Below are positions 51,758-61,900 of a stretch of DNA of 64,000 bases, piece after piece. The position numbers and the translations under genes were made by a program. Position 1 is the first letter of the stretch. Each line of letters starts with the position of its first letter. The stretch comes from CAWGJF01 sp963822905 (GTDB lineage Bacteria; Bacteroidota; Ignavibacteria; Ignavibacteriales; Ignavibacteriaceae): NCBI GenBank assembly GCA_963822905.1, contig CAWGJF010000007.1:1-64000 (forward strand), written 5' to 3'. Below the pieces are notes generated by a model. That model saw only the letters and a program-made list of their open reading frames with translations. It did no database searches and was not told the DNA's origin.

Positions 51758-52585
51758 CTACTTCTTCCTACGTTTAATAATAAATTTATTTGAACTTTTT
51801 TTATATTTTCTAGTTTTCAATCCTTTGGCTTTCTGACCCCAAGGAGAAACAGGATGACCACCACCCGAAGTTTTTCCTTCTCCACCACCCATTGGATGAT
51901 CAACAGGGTTCATTGCAACACCTCTGGACTGTGGTCTGATTCCAAGCCATCTTGATCTACCTGCTTTACCTAAACTAATATTTTCCTGTTCAGCATTACC
52001 AACCTGACCGTAAGTTGCCATACAATCCAGCCTGATCATCCTAACTTCGCCGGAAGGAAGTTTTAGCTGTGCATAGTCTCCTTCTTTAGCCATAAGCTGA
52101 AGTGAAGTACCCGCGCTTCTTCCAAGTTGTCCGCCTTTACCAGGTTTTATTTCAACATTATGAACAAAACTGCCAAGAGGCATTTCTTTTAATGGCAAAG
52201 CATTTCCCACTGAAATATCACTTCCGGATCCTGATGTAATTTTGTCTCCGACTTTTAATCCATTAGGAGCAATGATATATCTTTTTTCTCCATCAGCATA
52301 ATGTAATAATGCGATTCTTGAAGAACGGTTTGGATCATATTCTATTGAAAATACAGTTGAGGGTATATTTTGTTTATCCCTTTTAAAATCTATAATTCTG
52401 TATTTTCTTTTATGTCCACCACCACGGTGACGGGAAGTAATTCTTCCTAAATTATTTCTTCCACCTGATTTTTTGAGTGAAACAGTTAAAGATTTTTCCG
52501 GTTCACTTTTGGTGATCTCTTCAAATCCAAAATTGCTTCTGAACCTTGATCCTGGTGTTGTTGGTTTTAATTTTTTAATAGCCAT
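51758..52585 (-). CDS. rplB: 50S ribosomal protein L2
   Basis: 275 residues. Peptidyl-transferase-associated protein. Conserved RNNLGRITSRHRGGGHKRKY, RIALLHYADGEKRYIIAPNG, and the C-terminal PVDHPMGGGEGKTSGGGHPV, SPWGQKAKGL with the functionally important His. The 9-bp gap to rpsS is typical of S10 operons. Confidence 0.98.
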   Translation of the reverse strand: MAIKKLKPTTPGSRFRSNFGFEEITKSEPEKSLTVSLKKSGGRNNLGRITSRHRGGGHKRKYRIIDFKRDKQNIPSTVFSIEYDPNRSSRIALLHYADGEKRYIIAPNGLKVGDKITSGSGSDISVGNALPLKEMPLGSFVHNVEIKPGKGGQLGRSAGTSLQLMAKEGDYAQLKLPSGEVRMIRLDCMATYGQVGNAEQENISLGKAGRSRWLGIRPQSRGVAMNPVDHPMGGGEGKTSGGGHPVSPWGQKAKGLKTRKYKKSSNKFIIKRRKK

Positions 52586-52608
52586 TTATAAACCTTGGTT
52601 TCACAAAA

Positions 52609-52902
52609 CTAAACTTCTTCAAACAATTCTATTGACTCGCCTTCCTTAAGCGTAACAATAGCTTTTTTAAATCCGGAAGTTCTCCCTGAAAATCTTCCGC
52701 TTTTTCTAAACTGCGTTTTCATCTTACCATTATACTTTATCGTCTTCACATCAGTTACGTGAACACTAAATTTTAGCTCTACAGCCTTTGCAATCTGAAT
52801 TTTATTTGCAGCAGGGTTTACAATAAATCCGTACTTTCCCTGGTCTGCTGAAATATTTGTCATTTTCTCTGTAATAAGTGGGCTGATTAATATCTGATGC
52901 AT
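52609..52902 (-). CDS. rplW: 50S ribosomal protein L23
   Basis: 97 residues: LISPLITEKMTNISADQGKY, GFIVNPAANKIQIAKAVELK, VTDVKTIKYNGKMKTQFRKS. Docking site for trigger factor and SRP at the tunnel exit in known ribosomes. Starts 1 bp after rplD ends. Confidence 0.97.
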   Translation of the reverse strand: MHQILISPLITEKMTNISADQGKYGFIVNPAANKIQIAKAVELKFSVHVTDVKTIKYNGKMKTQFRKSGRFSGRTSGFKKAIVTLKEGESIELFEEV

Positions 52903-52903
52903 A

Positions 52904-53551
52904 TTAGTTTACCACCTCTCTATTTTCAGACAAAATTTTATTTATTACTTCAACAGCACTTTTTTGCAAGATTAAAACCTGGTTATTCAGGATATCATAA
53001 GTTGAAGCTTTTTTTGCTTCAAGAATATTCACCGTTGGAATATTTCTACCAGATTTATAAATAGCCTGGTTGTAATCACCCGTAAGTAATAGTATTTTTT
53101 TACTTTCGACATTAAGTGCATTAATCAATTCAGCAAAATCTTTTGTCTTTGGTTTTTCAAAAGAAAAATCTTCTACAATCACTAACTGAGAGTCTTTTAC
53201 TTTATAACTAAATGCAGATCTTCTAGCCAACTTCTTCACTTTCTTTGATATATCCTGTCTGTAATTTCTGGGGCGCGGTCCAAATATTCTTCCTCCACCA
53301 ACCCAAAGTGGTGATCTGGATGTACCGGCACGAGCACCACCACGTCCTTTTTGTTTCCATGGTTTTTTTCCGCCGCCTCTTACCTCACTTCTTTCTTTAG
53401 ACTTGTGAGTACCTTGCCTTTTATTTGCAAGATGAGCTTTTACTGAGAGATAAATAGCATGATCATTAGGTTCAATACTGAAAATGTTGTCAGCTAATTC
53501 TATTTTCTCTCCGGAAACCTTGCCATCTTTTTTATATATATCGAAAGTCAT
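52904..53551 (-). CDS. rplD: 50S ribosomal protein L4
   Basis: 215 residues: the long tunnel-lining loop KERSEVRGGGKKPWKQKGRG, GARAGTSRSPLWVGGGRIFG, and the globular part SAFSYKVKDSQLVIVEDFSF. In E. coli L4 represses its own S10 operon; no such leader can be confirmed here. 13 bp after rplC. Confidence 0.97.
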   Translation of the reverse strand: MTFDIYKKDGKVSGEKIELADNIFSIEPNDHAIYLSVKAHLANKRQGTHKSKERSEVRGGGKKPWKQKGRGGARAGTSRSPLWVGGGRIFGPRPRNYRQDISKKVKKLARRSAFSYKVKDSQLVIVEDFSFEKPKTKDFAELINALNVESKKILLLTGDYNQAIYKSGRNIPTVNILEAKKASTYDILNNQVLILQKSAVEVINKILSENREVVN

Positions 53552-53564
53552 CTTTAATACCAGT

Positions 53565-54188
53565 TTATTTCTTTAACAATTCGACAATTGAATTAACTGC
53601 ACCGGGTACAGCTCCCTTTACAAATATCAGATTTTCTTCCGGCACAATTTTCATAACCTGCAGATTGGAAATGGTTACAGTAGTATGCCCCATTCTTCCA
53701 GCCATTCTTTGTCCTTTAAATACACGGGAAGGATAAGAACTTGATCCAATGGAACCAGGTGCTCTCAACCTGTCACTCTGTCCGTGAGTTGTACCACCAA
53801 CTCCACCAAAACCATGTCTGCGCATTACACCTTGAAAACCTTTACCAATGGTTTTGCCTTTAACTTTTATTTTTTCACCTAAAGCAAAAATATCTAATTT
53901 TATATCGTCACCAACTTTAAGTTTTGTATTATCAAATCCTTTAAATTCCTTAAGTTTAACTGCCGGAGTTAAATTGTTTTTTTTATATTGACCAAGTACA
54001 GGCTTACTAATATTTTTTTCTTTACGCTCGCCAAAGCCTAATTGCACAGAATCATAGCCATCATTTTCCTTTGTTCTGATACTAACAACTTTACATGGTC
54101 CGGCCTGAATAACAGTTACCGGAAACAAATTACCATCATCGGTGAAAATGCTTGTCATTCCTAATTTTTTACCTAATAAACCCTGCAT
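53565..54188 (-). CDS. rplC: 50S ribosomal protein L3
   Basis: 207 residues: MQGLLGKKLGMTSIFTDDGN, VTVIQAGPCKVVSIRTKEND, the extension loop VMRRHGFGGVGGTTHGQSDR, LRAPGSIGSSSYPSRVFKGQ, RMAGRMGHTTVTISNLQVMK with the conserved methylatable Gln. Complete. Confidence 0.97.
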   Translation of the reverse strand: MQGLLGKKLGMTSIFTDDGNLFPVTVIQAGPCKVVSIRTKENDGYDSVQLGFGERKEKNISKPVLGQYKKNNLTPAVKLKEFKGFDNTKLKVGDDIKLDIFALGEKIKVKGKTIGKGFQGVMRRHGFGGVGGTTHGQSDRLRAPGSIGSSSYPSRVFKGQRMAGRMGHTTVTISNLQVMKIVPEENLIFVKGAVPGAVNSIVELLKK

Positions 54189-54205
54189 TATAACTCCTAA
54201 AACAT

Positions 54206-54514
54206 TTAGAGCTTAATCTCAATATCAACACCTGCCGGAATATCAAGTTTACTCAATGAATCGACAGTTTTGTTGTTTGAGTTATGGATATCAATTATTC
54301 TTTTATGAGCCCGTGTTTCAAATTGTTCACGGGACTTTTTATCAACATGTGGAGATCTTAATACAGTGTAAACAGTCCTTTTAGTTGGTAAAGGAATCGG
54401 TCCAGAAACAACTGCACCAGTACTCCTTACTGTTTTAATAATTTTTTCAGTTGATTTATCAATCAGTATATGATCATACGATTTCAACTTAATTCTTATC
54501 TTCTGACCGGGCAC
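54206..54514 (-). CDS. rpsJ: 30S ribosomal protein S10
   Basis: 102 residues: KIRIKLKSYDHILIDKSTEK, VSGPIPLPTKRTVYTVLRSP, HVDKKSREQFETRAHKRIID. First gene of the S10 block; 72 bp after tuf with a hairpin between. Also the NusE partner in antitermination in known systems. Confidence 0.98.
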   Translation of the reverse strand: MPGQKIRIKLKSYDHILIDKSTEKIIKTVRSTGAVVSGPIPLPTKRTVYTVLRSPHVDKKSREQFETRAHKRIIDIHNSNNKTVDSLSKLDIPAGVDIEIKL

Positions 54515-54547
54515 TTATTTGATCTCCTTTATATTTCAATTCAAACG

Positions 54548-54570
54548 AAAAGGGAGTTGAACTCCCTTTT
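54548..54570 (-). terminator. Hairpin between tuf and rpsJ (attenuator-like)
   Basis: A 10-bp stem (AAAAGGGAGT / ACTCCCTTTT, arms 54561-54570 and 54548-54557) with a 3-base loop, 17 bp after the tuf stop. Only weakly T-rich afterwards (TTTTCGTTTG on the - strand), so it may reduce rather than stop transcription into the S10 genes. Confidence 0.55.
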
Positions 54571-54586
54571 ACGGTTTAAAATTATT

Positions 54587-55792
54587 TTACTCAATAATTT
54601 TAGTTACAAGACCGGAACCAACCGTTCTACCACCTTCACGAATAGCGAATCTTAATTTTTCTTCCATTGCTATCTCAGAAATCAATTCAACAGATAGATT
54701 CACTCTATCCCCGGGCATAACCATTTCAGTACCAGATGGTAAAGTAGCAACACCAGTTACATCAGTGGTCCTAAAATAGAACTGGGGTCTGTATCCGTTA
54801 AAGAATGGTGTATGCCTACCACCTTCATCTTTTGAAAGTACATAAACTTCGCATTCGAATTTTTTGTGAGGTGTAATTGACCCCGTTTTTGCAAGTACCA
54901 TTCCTCTTTCAATTTCATCTTTATCAATACCTCTTAATAAAATTCCTGCATTATCACCAGCCATCGCTGAGTCAAGTTCTTTCCTGAACATTTCAACACC
55001 AGTAACAACAGTTTTTTTATGAAGACCTAAACCAATTAATTCAACTTCTTCCTGTATCTTTACCTGACCTCTTTCAACTCTTCCGGTAGCAACAGTACCA
55101 CGGCCAGTAATTGAAAAGACATCTTCCACCGGCATAAGAAATGGTTTATCAGTATCCCTTTTAGGAATATCAATGTAACTATCAACTGCATCCATAAGTT
55201 CCCAGATACATTTAAATCTTTCATCATCCAAAGGTGCATTACTAGTACCAGCTTCCAACGCCCTTAATGCAGATCCTTTAATAATCGGGATATCATCTCC
55301 AGGGAATTCATATTCGTTTAAAAGATCACGAAGCTCAACCTCAACAAGTTCGATTAATTCAGCATCATCAACCATATCCACTTTATTCATAAAGACCACA
55401 ATTTTAGGAACACCAACCTGACGTGCAAGAAGAATATGCTCTCTCGTTTGAGGCATTGGTCCGTCAGTTGCAGCAACCACTAAAATTGCTCCGTCCATCT
55501 GAGCAGCACCAGTAATCATGTTTTTTACATAATCTGCGTGACCAGGACAGTCAACATGAGCATAATGTCTTTTTTCAGTTGAATATTCTACGTGTGCTGT
55601 TGCAATGGTTATACCTCTATCCCGCTCTTCAGGCGCATTATCAATACTGTCAAATGTTCTTATTGAGGATAAGCCTTTGCGCGCAAGAGCCATAGTGATG
55701 GCAGCCGTTAATGTAGTTTTACCATGATCTACATGACCAATCGTACCAACATTAACGTGGGGCTTACTCCTATCAAATTTCTCTTTTGCCAT
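54587..55792 (-). CDS. tuf: Elongation factor Tu
   Basis: 401 residues. GTPase motifs GHVDHGKTTLTAAIT, effector region DNAPEERDRGITIATAHVEY, DCPGHADYVKNMITGAAQMD, NKVDMVD, and GSALRAL; domains 2-3 include GTVATGRVERGQVKIQ and MVMPGDRVNLSVELISEIAM. Delivers aminoacyl-tRNA to the ribosome. 40 bp after fusA in the str block. Confidence 0.98.
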   Translation of the reverse strand: MAKEKFDRSKPHVNVGTIGHVDHGKTTLTAAITMALARKGLSSIRTFDSIDNAPEERDRGITIATAHVEYSTEKRHYAHVDCPGHADYVKNMITGAAQMDGAILVVAATDGPMPQTREHILLARQVGVPKIVVFMNKVDMVDDAELIELVEVELRDLLNEYEFPGDDIPIIKGSALRALEAGTSNAPLDDERFKCIWELMDAVDSYIDIPKRDTDKPFLMPVEDVFSITGRGTVATGRVERGQVKIQEEVELIGLGLHKKTVVTGVEMFRKELDSAMAGDNAGILLRGIDKDEIERGMVLAKTGSITPHKKFECEVYVLSKDEGGRHTPFFNGYRPQFYFRTTDVTGVATLPSGTEMVMPGDRVNLSVELISEIAMEEKLRFAIREGGRTVGSGLVTKIIE

Positions 55793-55832
55793 CGTTTTCT
55801 CCTTTTATTTTATTTGATTTATTTTTTTCTAT

Positions 55833-57932
55833 TTAAGCAGTTGCTGATGATTTTTTACCTAATGATTTTTCAGAAATTTCCTCTGCAATACTTTGAGGAA
55901 CCTGCTGATAATGATCAAATTGCATTGAGTATATTGCTCTTCCCTGAGTCATAGATCTTAAAACAGTTGCATAACCAAACATCTCTGACAAAGGAACTTT
56001 AGCTTTTATTACTTGTGCATCTTTCCTGGCAGAAAATCCTTCTATCTTTCCTCTTCTTGAATTTATATCACCCATAACATCTCCCAGATATTCTTCAGGT
56101 GTAACAACTTCAACTGACATTATAGGTTCAAGCAAAATTGGTTTTGCTTTTTTACATCCATCCTTAAACGCTATGGATCCTGCAACTTTGAATGAAAGCT
56201 CATCAGAATCTACATCATGATAGGAACCATCAAACAATCTTACTTTGATATCAACAACCGGGTAACCAGCAATAACACCATTTCTCATTGCTTCCTGAAT
56301 TCCATTTGATACCGGGGTTATATATTCTTTTGGTATAGAACCACCAACAATATCATTTATGAATTCATAACCTTTTCCTGGTTCATTAGGTGAAAGTTCA
56401 ATTTCAACGTGTCCATATTTTCCACGACCGCCGGACTGTTTAATAAATTTACCTTCAACTTTAACTGACTGGGTTATAGATTCTCTATATGCAACCTGTG
56501 GTTTACCAATATTCGCTTCAACTTTAAACTCTCTTCTCATTCTATCAACAAGAATTTCTAAATGAAGTTCTCCCATGCCGCTAATAAGTGTCTGACCTGT
56601 TTCCTCATCAACATTAACTCTAAAAGTAGGATCCTCGTCAGATAACCTTGCTAGAGCATCCGAAAGTTTATCCTGATCGGCTTTTGTTTTTGGTTCAATA
56701 GCAATCTGGATGACTGGCTCAGGAAATGTCATCTTTTCCATGACAACCGGATCTTTTTCATCACAAAGTGTATCGCCGGTTTTTGTAAATTTTAATCCTA
56801 CAGCAGCAGCAATATCACCCGCACGAACTTCACCAATATCTTCACGATGATTTGCATGCATCTGGAGTAATCTTCCTATTCTCTCCTTCTTTCCACTAAC
56901 AGGATTATAAACATAAGATCCTGATTTCAATAGTCCTGAATAAACTCTGAAGAAACATAATTTTCCTACATAAGGATCATTCATAATCTTGAATGCGAGA
57001 GCTGTAAATTTTTCTTTTTCATCTATTTTTCTTTTAATTACATCATTCATCCCGATGTGATGAGCTTCGATTTCCTTGAAATCCAGCGGACAAGGAAGGA
57101 AATCAATTATATAATCAAGTAATTTCTGAACACCTTTATTCTTAAATGCTGAACCGCATAAAACAGGAATAATTTTAAGTTCAATTGTCGCACGTCTAAG
57201 CACTTCTTTTATTTCATCTGGAGAAATTTCTTTACCATCAAGATATTTTTCGAGCAGGGTATCATCAACATCGGAAACAGCTTCAAGCATTTGGGTTCTG
57301 AATTTATTTGCTGTCTCAAGTAAATCCTGAGGTATTGGGATTTCATCAAATGTAGCACCGAAAGTTTCTTCGTGATACATTCTTGCATTGAAATATATTA
57401 AATCTATTACTCCGGCAAACAAGTCACCTTCACCTATTGGAAGGTTAACTGGAATTGCATTGGCACCTAATCTATCTTTCATCATGTTAACTGCATTATA
57501 AAAATCAGCACCAACACGATCCATTTTATTAATGAATGCAATTCTTGGAACCCCATATTTATCTGCCTGGCGCCATACAGTTTCTGATTGAGGTTCAACA
57601 CCACCAACAGCACAGAAAAGCGCAACAGCACCGTCAAGAACTCTTAATGATCTTTCAACTTCTACTGTAAAGTCTACGTGTCCGGGAGTGTCAATAATAT
57701 TAATCTGATGATCGCTCCAGAAACAAGTAGTCGCAGCACTGGTTATAGTAATACCACGTTCTTTTTCCTGTTCCATCCAATCCATAACTGCAGCACCATC
57801 ATGAACTTCACCAAGCCTATGAACTTTGCCTGTGTAGAATAAAATTCTTTCAGTCGTAGTTGTTTTACCAGCATCAATGTGTGCCATGATACCAATATTT
57901 CTAACTTTATCTATACTAACTTTATTTGCCAT
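55833..57932 (-). CDS. fusA: Elongation factor G
   Basis: 699 residues. G-domain motifs AHIDAGKTTTTERILFYTG, ERGITITSAATTCFW, IIDTPGHVDFTVEVERSLRV, AFINKMDRVGADF, GSAFKNKGVQKLLDYI; domain IV signature SNGIQEAMRNGVIAGYPVVD; domain V TQGRAIYSMQFDHYQQVP. It looks like a translocation-type EF-G with canonical switch regions. Between rpsG (24 bp) and tuf. Confidence 0.98.
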   Translation of the reverse strand: MANKVSIDKVRNIGIMAHIDAGKTTTTERILFYTGKVHRLGEVHDGAAVMDWMEQEKERGITITSAATTCFWSDHQINIIDTPGHVDFTVEVERSLRVLDGAVALFCAVGGVEPQSETVWRQADKYGVPRIAFINKMDRVGADFYNAVNMMKDRLGANAIPVNLPIGEGDLFAGVIDLIYFNARMYHEETFGATFDEIPIPQDLLETANKFRTQMLEAVSDVDDTLLEKYLDGKEISPDEIKEVLRRATIELKIIPVLCGSAFKNKGVQKLLDYIIDFLPCPLDFKEIEAHHIGMNDVIKRKIDEKEKFTALAFKIMNDPYVGKLCFFRVYSGLLKSGSYVYNPVSGKKERIGRLLQMHANHREDIGEVRAGDIAAAVGLKFTKTGDTLCDEKDPVVMEKMTFPEPVIQIAIEPKTKADQDKLSDALARLSDEDPTFRVNVDEETGQTLISGMGELHLEILVDRMRREFKVEANIGKPQVAYRESITQSVKVEGKFIKQSGGRGKYGHVEIELSPNEPGKGYEFINDIVGGSIPKEYITPVSNGIQEAMRNGVIAGYPVVDIKVRLFDGSYHDVDSDELSFKVAGSIAFKDGCKKAKPILLEPIMSVEVVTPEEYLGDVMGDINSRRGKIEGFSARKDAQVIKAKVPLSEMFGYATVLRSMTQGRAIYSMQFDHYQQVPQSIAEEISEKSLGKKSSATA

Positions 57933-57956
57933 TGTATCTTTATTCGTTTCTAATTT

Positions 57957-58424
57957 TTACCATTTAAAGTGAGCAAAAGCCTTATTTGCTTCCGCCATTT
58001 TATGTGTATCATCTTTCTTTTTAACTGCACCACCTTCATTATTTGAAGCTGAAATTAATTCCATTGCAAGTTTTTGCGACATAGTTTTTTCACTTCTGGT
58101 TCTTGCATAAGTTTTAATCCATCTCATAGCCAAAGCTGAACGTCTTTCCGGTCTAACTTCAGTTGGTACCTGGTAAGTAGCTCCGCCAACTCTTCGGCTC
58201 CTTACTTCAATTAATGGTTGAGCATTTGCAATTGCCTGTTTAAATACTTCCAGTCCCGGTTTCTTTGTTCTCTTTTCAATCTGATCAAATGCATTATATA
58301 CAGTACTTCTGGCAACTGATTTTTTACCATCATACATAACAACATTTACAAACTTTGAAACCAGAACATCATTATACATAGGGTCTGGTTTAATAAATCT
58401 TTTTTCTGCTCTTCTTTTTCTCAT
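57957..58424 (-). CDS. rpsG: 30S ribosomal protein S7
   Basis: 155 residues: MRKRRAEKRFIKPDPMYNDV, KFVNVVMYDGKKSVARSTVY, PLIEVRSRRVGGATYQVPTE, VRPERRSALAMRWIKTYART. Initiates assembly of the 30S head. Starts 2 bp after rpsL. Confidence 0.98.
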   Translation of the reverse strand: MRKRRAEKRFIKPDPMYNDVLVSKFVNVVMYDGKKSVARSTVYNAFDQIEKRTKKPGLEVFKQAIANAQPLIEVRSRRVGGATYQVPTEVRPERRSALAMRWIKTYARTRSEKTMSQKLAMELISASNNEGGAVKKKDDTHKMAEANKAFAHFKW

Positions 58425-58426
58425 AA

Positions 58427-58804
58427 TTATTTCGCTTTAGGTTTTTTAGCGCCGTATTTTGATCTGCTTTTTTTCCTATCTTCCACACCACTTGTATCAA
58501 GTGTACCTCTAATTACATGATAACGAACACCAGGTAAATCTTTTACTCTACCGCCGCGTATCATAACGATAGAATGCTCCTGAAGATTATGTCCTTCTCC
58601 AGGTATATATGCTGTGACTTCAATGTTATTAGTAAGTCTTACTCTTGCGACTTTCCTTAGAGCAGAATTAGGTTTTTTAGGAGTAGTTGTATACACCCTT
58701 GTGCATACACCTCTCTTCTGCGGACATGCATTTAAAGCCGGTGCTTTGTTCTTAGCTAGAATCTGGACACGACCTTTTCTTACTAACTGATTGATTGTTG
58801 GCAC
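58427..58804 (-). CDS. rpsL: 30S ribosomal protein S12
   Basis: 125 residues: MPTINQLVRKGRVQILAKNK, YTTTPKKPNSALRKVARVRL, IPGEGHNLQEHSIVMIRGGR. The streptomycin-linked sites K43 and K88 and the neighbouring D89 are wild type. First gene of the str block, with a strong promoter 40-75 bp upstream and a clear CAGGAG before the GTG/ATG-type start region. Confidence 0.98.
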   Translation of the reverse strand: MPTINQLVRKGRVQILAKNKAPALNACPQKRGVCTRVYTTTPKKPNSALRKVARVRLTNNIEVTAYIPGEGHNLQEHSIVMIRGGRVKDLPGVRYHVIRGTLDTSGVEDRKKSRSKYGAKKPKAK

Positions 58805-58845
58805 AAAAATCTCCTGAGAATTTCGATCAAAAAAAATTCAGATTT

Positions 58846-58876
58846 CAAATATACTTGATACCTTAAATTAAGTCAA
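58846..58876 (-). promoter_or_regulatory. Promoter of the rpsL-rpsG-fusA-tuf chain
   Basis: On the - strand: TTGACT (58871-58876), 17-bp spacer, TATATT (58848-58853) followed by TG. The -10 region reads TATATTTG, which satisfies both the sigma70 hexamer and the Bacteroidota TAnnTTTG form. Predicted start near 58840, about 36 bases before the rpsL start codon. Confidence 0.75.
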
Positions 58877-58920
58877 GAAATTGACTATCCATTTATAAAA
58901 TATTACGACACACCAGCGGA

Positions 58921-58953
58921 TAAAAAATCCGGCTCAAAAATATGAACCGGATT
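58921..58953 (-). terminator. Intrinsic terminator of rpoBC
   Basis: On the - strand, AATCCGGTTC (58944-58953) pairs with GAGCCGGATT (58926-58935, one G-U) around an 8-base loop and is followed by TTTT-ATCC, 26 bp after the rpoC stop. It separates rpoBC from the str operon. Confidence 0.82.
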
Positions 58954-58978
58954 AAGAATTAATCAAATTTATCACTTT

Positions 58979-61900
58979 TTATGTGGAAGATACTTCTTCC
59001 TGTTCCTTTTCCTCAGGAACTGCTATTTCAGTGTTTAAGATAATTTTACGATATTTCTTTAATCCTGTTCCACCCGGAATTAAATGCCCCATAACAACAT
59101 TTTCTTTTAGTCCGGTAAGCTTATCAATTTTAGTCTGAATAGCAGCGTTGGCAAGAACTTTAGTTGTTTCCTGGAACGAAGCAGCAGAGATAAAGCTTTC
59201 AGTTGAAAGTGCCGCCTGGGTTATACCAAGTAAAATATGTTCAAAAGTTGCCGGCTCTACATCTCTTACTTCTATCTGTTTCTTTTCCTTCTTTTTTAAG
59301 TCGGCATTTAATTCACGTAATTTTGTTTTAGAAATAAGTTGTCCGTTTTTATATTTTGAATCACCTTTATCAAGAATGTGCATCATGTTCATAACACGAT
59401 CATTTTCTTCAATAAATTCTATTCGATGAACAACGTCTTCTTCAAGAAATCTTGTATCACCGGGAGAAACAATTTTTATTTTCTGAAGCATTTGTCCAAC
59501 GATTACTTCAATATGTTTATCATTTATTTTTACACCCTGAAGTCTGTACACATCCTGAATTTCATTTACAAGATATTCCTGAACAGCGCTTGTACCTTTA
59601 ATACTTAAAATGTCATGCGGGTTTGTAGGTCCATCAGTAATTTTTTCTCCTGCAGGGATATCATCACCATCCTGGACTAATATGTGTTTACCGAGTGGCA
59701 CATTGTATTTCTTTTCATCGGATCCATCATGAGCCGTAACCATAATTTCTCTCGAACCTTTTTTTCTTGCACCAAATTTAACAATGCCTTCTATTTCAGT
59801 AACTATTGCCGGTTCCTGTGGACTTCTGGCTTCAAACAGTTCTGTAACCCTTGGTAAACCACCGGTGATGTCCCGACTCTTGGTTGTTTGTTTTGATATT
59901 TTTGCTAATACTGTACCTGCAACTACACTTTCTCCCTCCTCAACTGAAAGATATGAACGAGTTGGAAGATTGAATGATTTTTTTTCTCCATCATCACTAA
60001 GTATAACAATACTTGGTGTTAAAGTTTTATCCTTGGATTCAATAACTACTTTCTGAACGTGACCTGTTTGTTCATCAGTAACTTGCTTTAAAGTCGCACC
60101 ATCAACTAGATCAACAAACTTTACCTTACCGGAAATATCTGAAATGATCAAAGCATTGTATGGGTCATGGTGATATAATGTAGTTCCCTTTTTAATAGTC
60201 TGACCATCTGCAACAACAAGTTCAGAACCATAAGGTACATCAAATTTTTTCAGTTGCCTGTTATTCTCATCAAAGATTCCAATTACTCCACGTCTTCCGG
60301 TAACTACTCTAACTTTCATTTCAGGTCCGCCAAACGGATCCGGAAGTATTTTTTCTACAGAAGCTATTTTTTCAAATTGTATCTTACCATCAAAATTTGA
60401 TTCAACCTGTGATTGACTTGCAATACGGGAAGAGGTACCACCAAGATGGAAGGTTCTCAAAGTAAGCTGTGTTCCTGGTTCGCCAATAGATTGTGCTGCA
60501 ATAATTCCGACTGATTCACCGATTTCAACATTTTTTCCATTCGTTAAATTTCGTCCATAACATTTTGCACAAACACCACGTTTTGATTCACAAGTTAACA
60601 CGGTTCTAATATAAACGGATTCGATATTTGCATCTTCAATTTTTTCAGCAAGCTCTTCTGTTATCATTTCCCCGGCCGAAATAATTAACTCTTCTGATAT
60701 CGGATGATAAACATCTTCCTGGGCAACACGACCAATAATCCTTTCAGCCAAAGGTTCTCTTTCCTGTTCAACATCTTTCAGAGCTTTGATTTCAATTCCT
60801 AAAATAGTTCCACAATCATCTTCTGTAATTATCACATCCTGCGAAACATCAACAAGTCTTCTTGTTAAATATCCTGCATCAGCAGTTTTTAAAGCGGTAT
60901 CGGCAAGTCCTTTTCTCGCACCGTGTGTGGAAATAAAGTATTCCAATACGGAAAGACCTTCTTTGAAGTTTGCGATAATAGGATTTTCAATAATTTCACC
61001 AGCCTGACCGGATAATGTTTTTTGAGGTTTCATCATAAGACCACGCATCCCGGCAAGCTGACGAACCTGTTCCTGAGATCCCCTTGCACCGGAATCAACC
61101 ATCATATGTAACGAGTTAAAACCACTGTCCGAAGCTCGTATTTTATCCATTAACGCACGAGCCACATCATTTGTTGTGTGTGTCCATACGTCGATAATTT
61201 TATTATATCTTTCAGCATCAGTTATCACACCTTGTTCATGCTCATTTAAAATTGCATCAACTTTTTTATTCGCTTTTACTATAAGGTTTTCTTTCTGTTC
61301 AGGGATAACCATGTCAGTGAAACTAATTGATAAACCGCCACGAGTAGAATATGTGAATCCCAGATCTTTTAAATCATCAAGGAACTTAGCAGTTACTTTA
61401 TTTCCCAACTGCATAAACATTTTTCCGATTATTCCACCAAAAGCTTTTTTAACAAGCAGTTGGTTTATGAATCCCATCTCCTTCGGAACAATTTGGTTAA
61501 AGATTACTCTACCGATAGTTGTTTCAATCATCTCATTTTCAAATTTCACTTTAATCTTTGCATGAAGCCCAACTACAGCAGAATCATAAGCAATAATAGC
61601 TTCTTCAGATGATGAGAATACCATTCCTTCACCTTTTTCACCTTCACGGTATTTCGTAAGATAGTAGCAACCCAGAACTATATCCTGTGTTGGGACAACA
61701 ATAGGACTTCCATTTTGTGGTGAAAGAATATTATGACTACTCAACATTAACAAAGCAGCTTCAAGTTGTGCTTCATAAGATAGCGGAACGTGAACCGCCA
61801 TCTGGTCACCATCAAAGTCAGCATTAAAAGCTGTACAAACCATTGGGTGAAGCTGAATAGCACGTTCATCAATTAATATTGGTTGAAAAGCCTGGATACC

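Noticed and set aside
61176..61565. 129-codon ORF on the + strand inside rpoC, and similar long shadows inside rplE (48245-48604) and nrdJ (29895-30239, opposite strand)
   Set aside because: They lie wholly inside strongly conserved genes, have no RBS, and translate to sequence without domain character.
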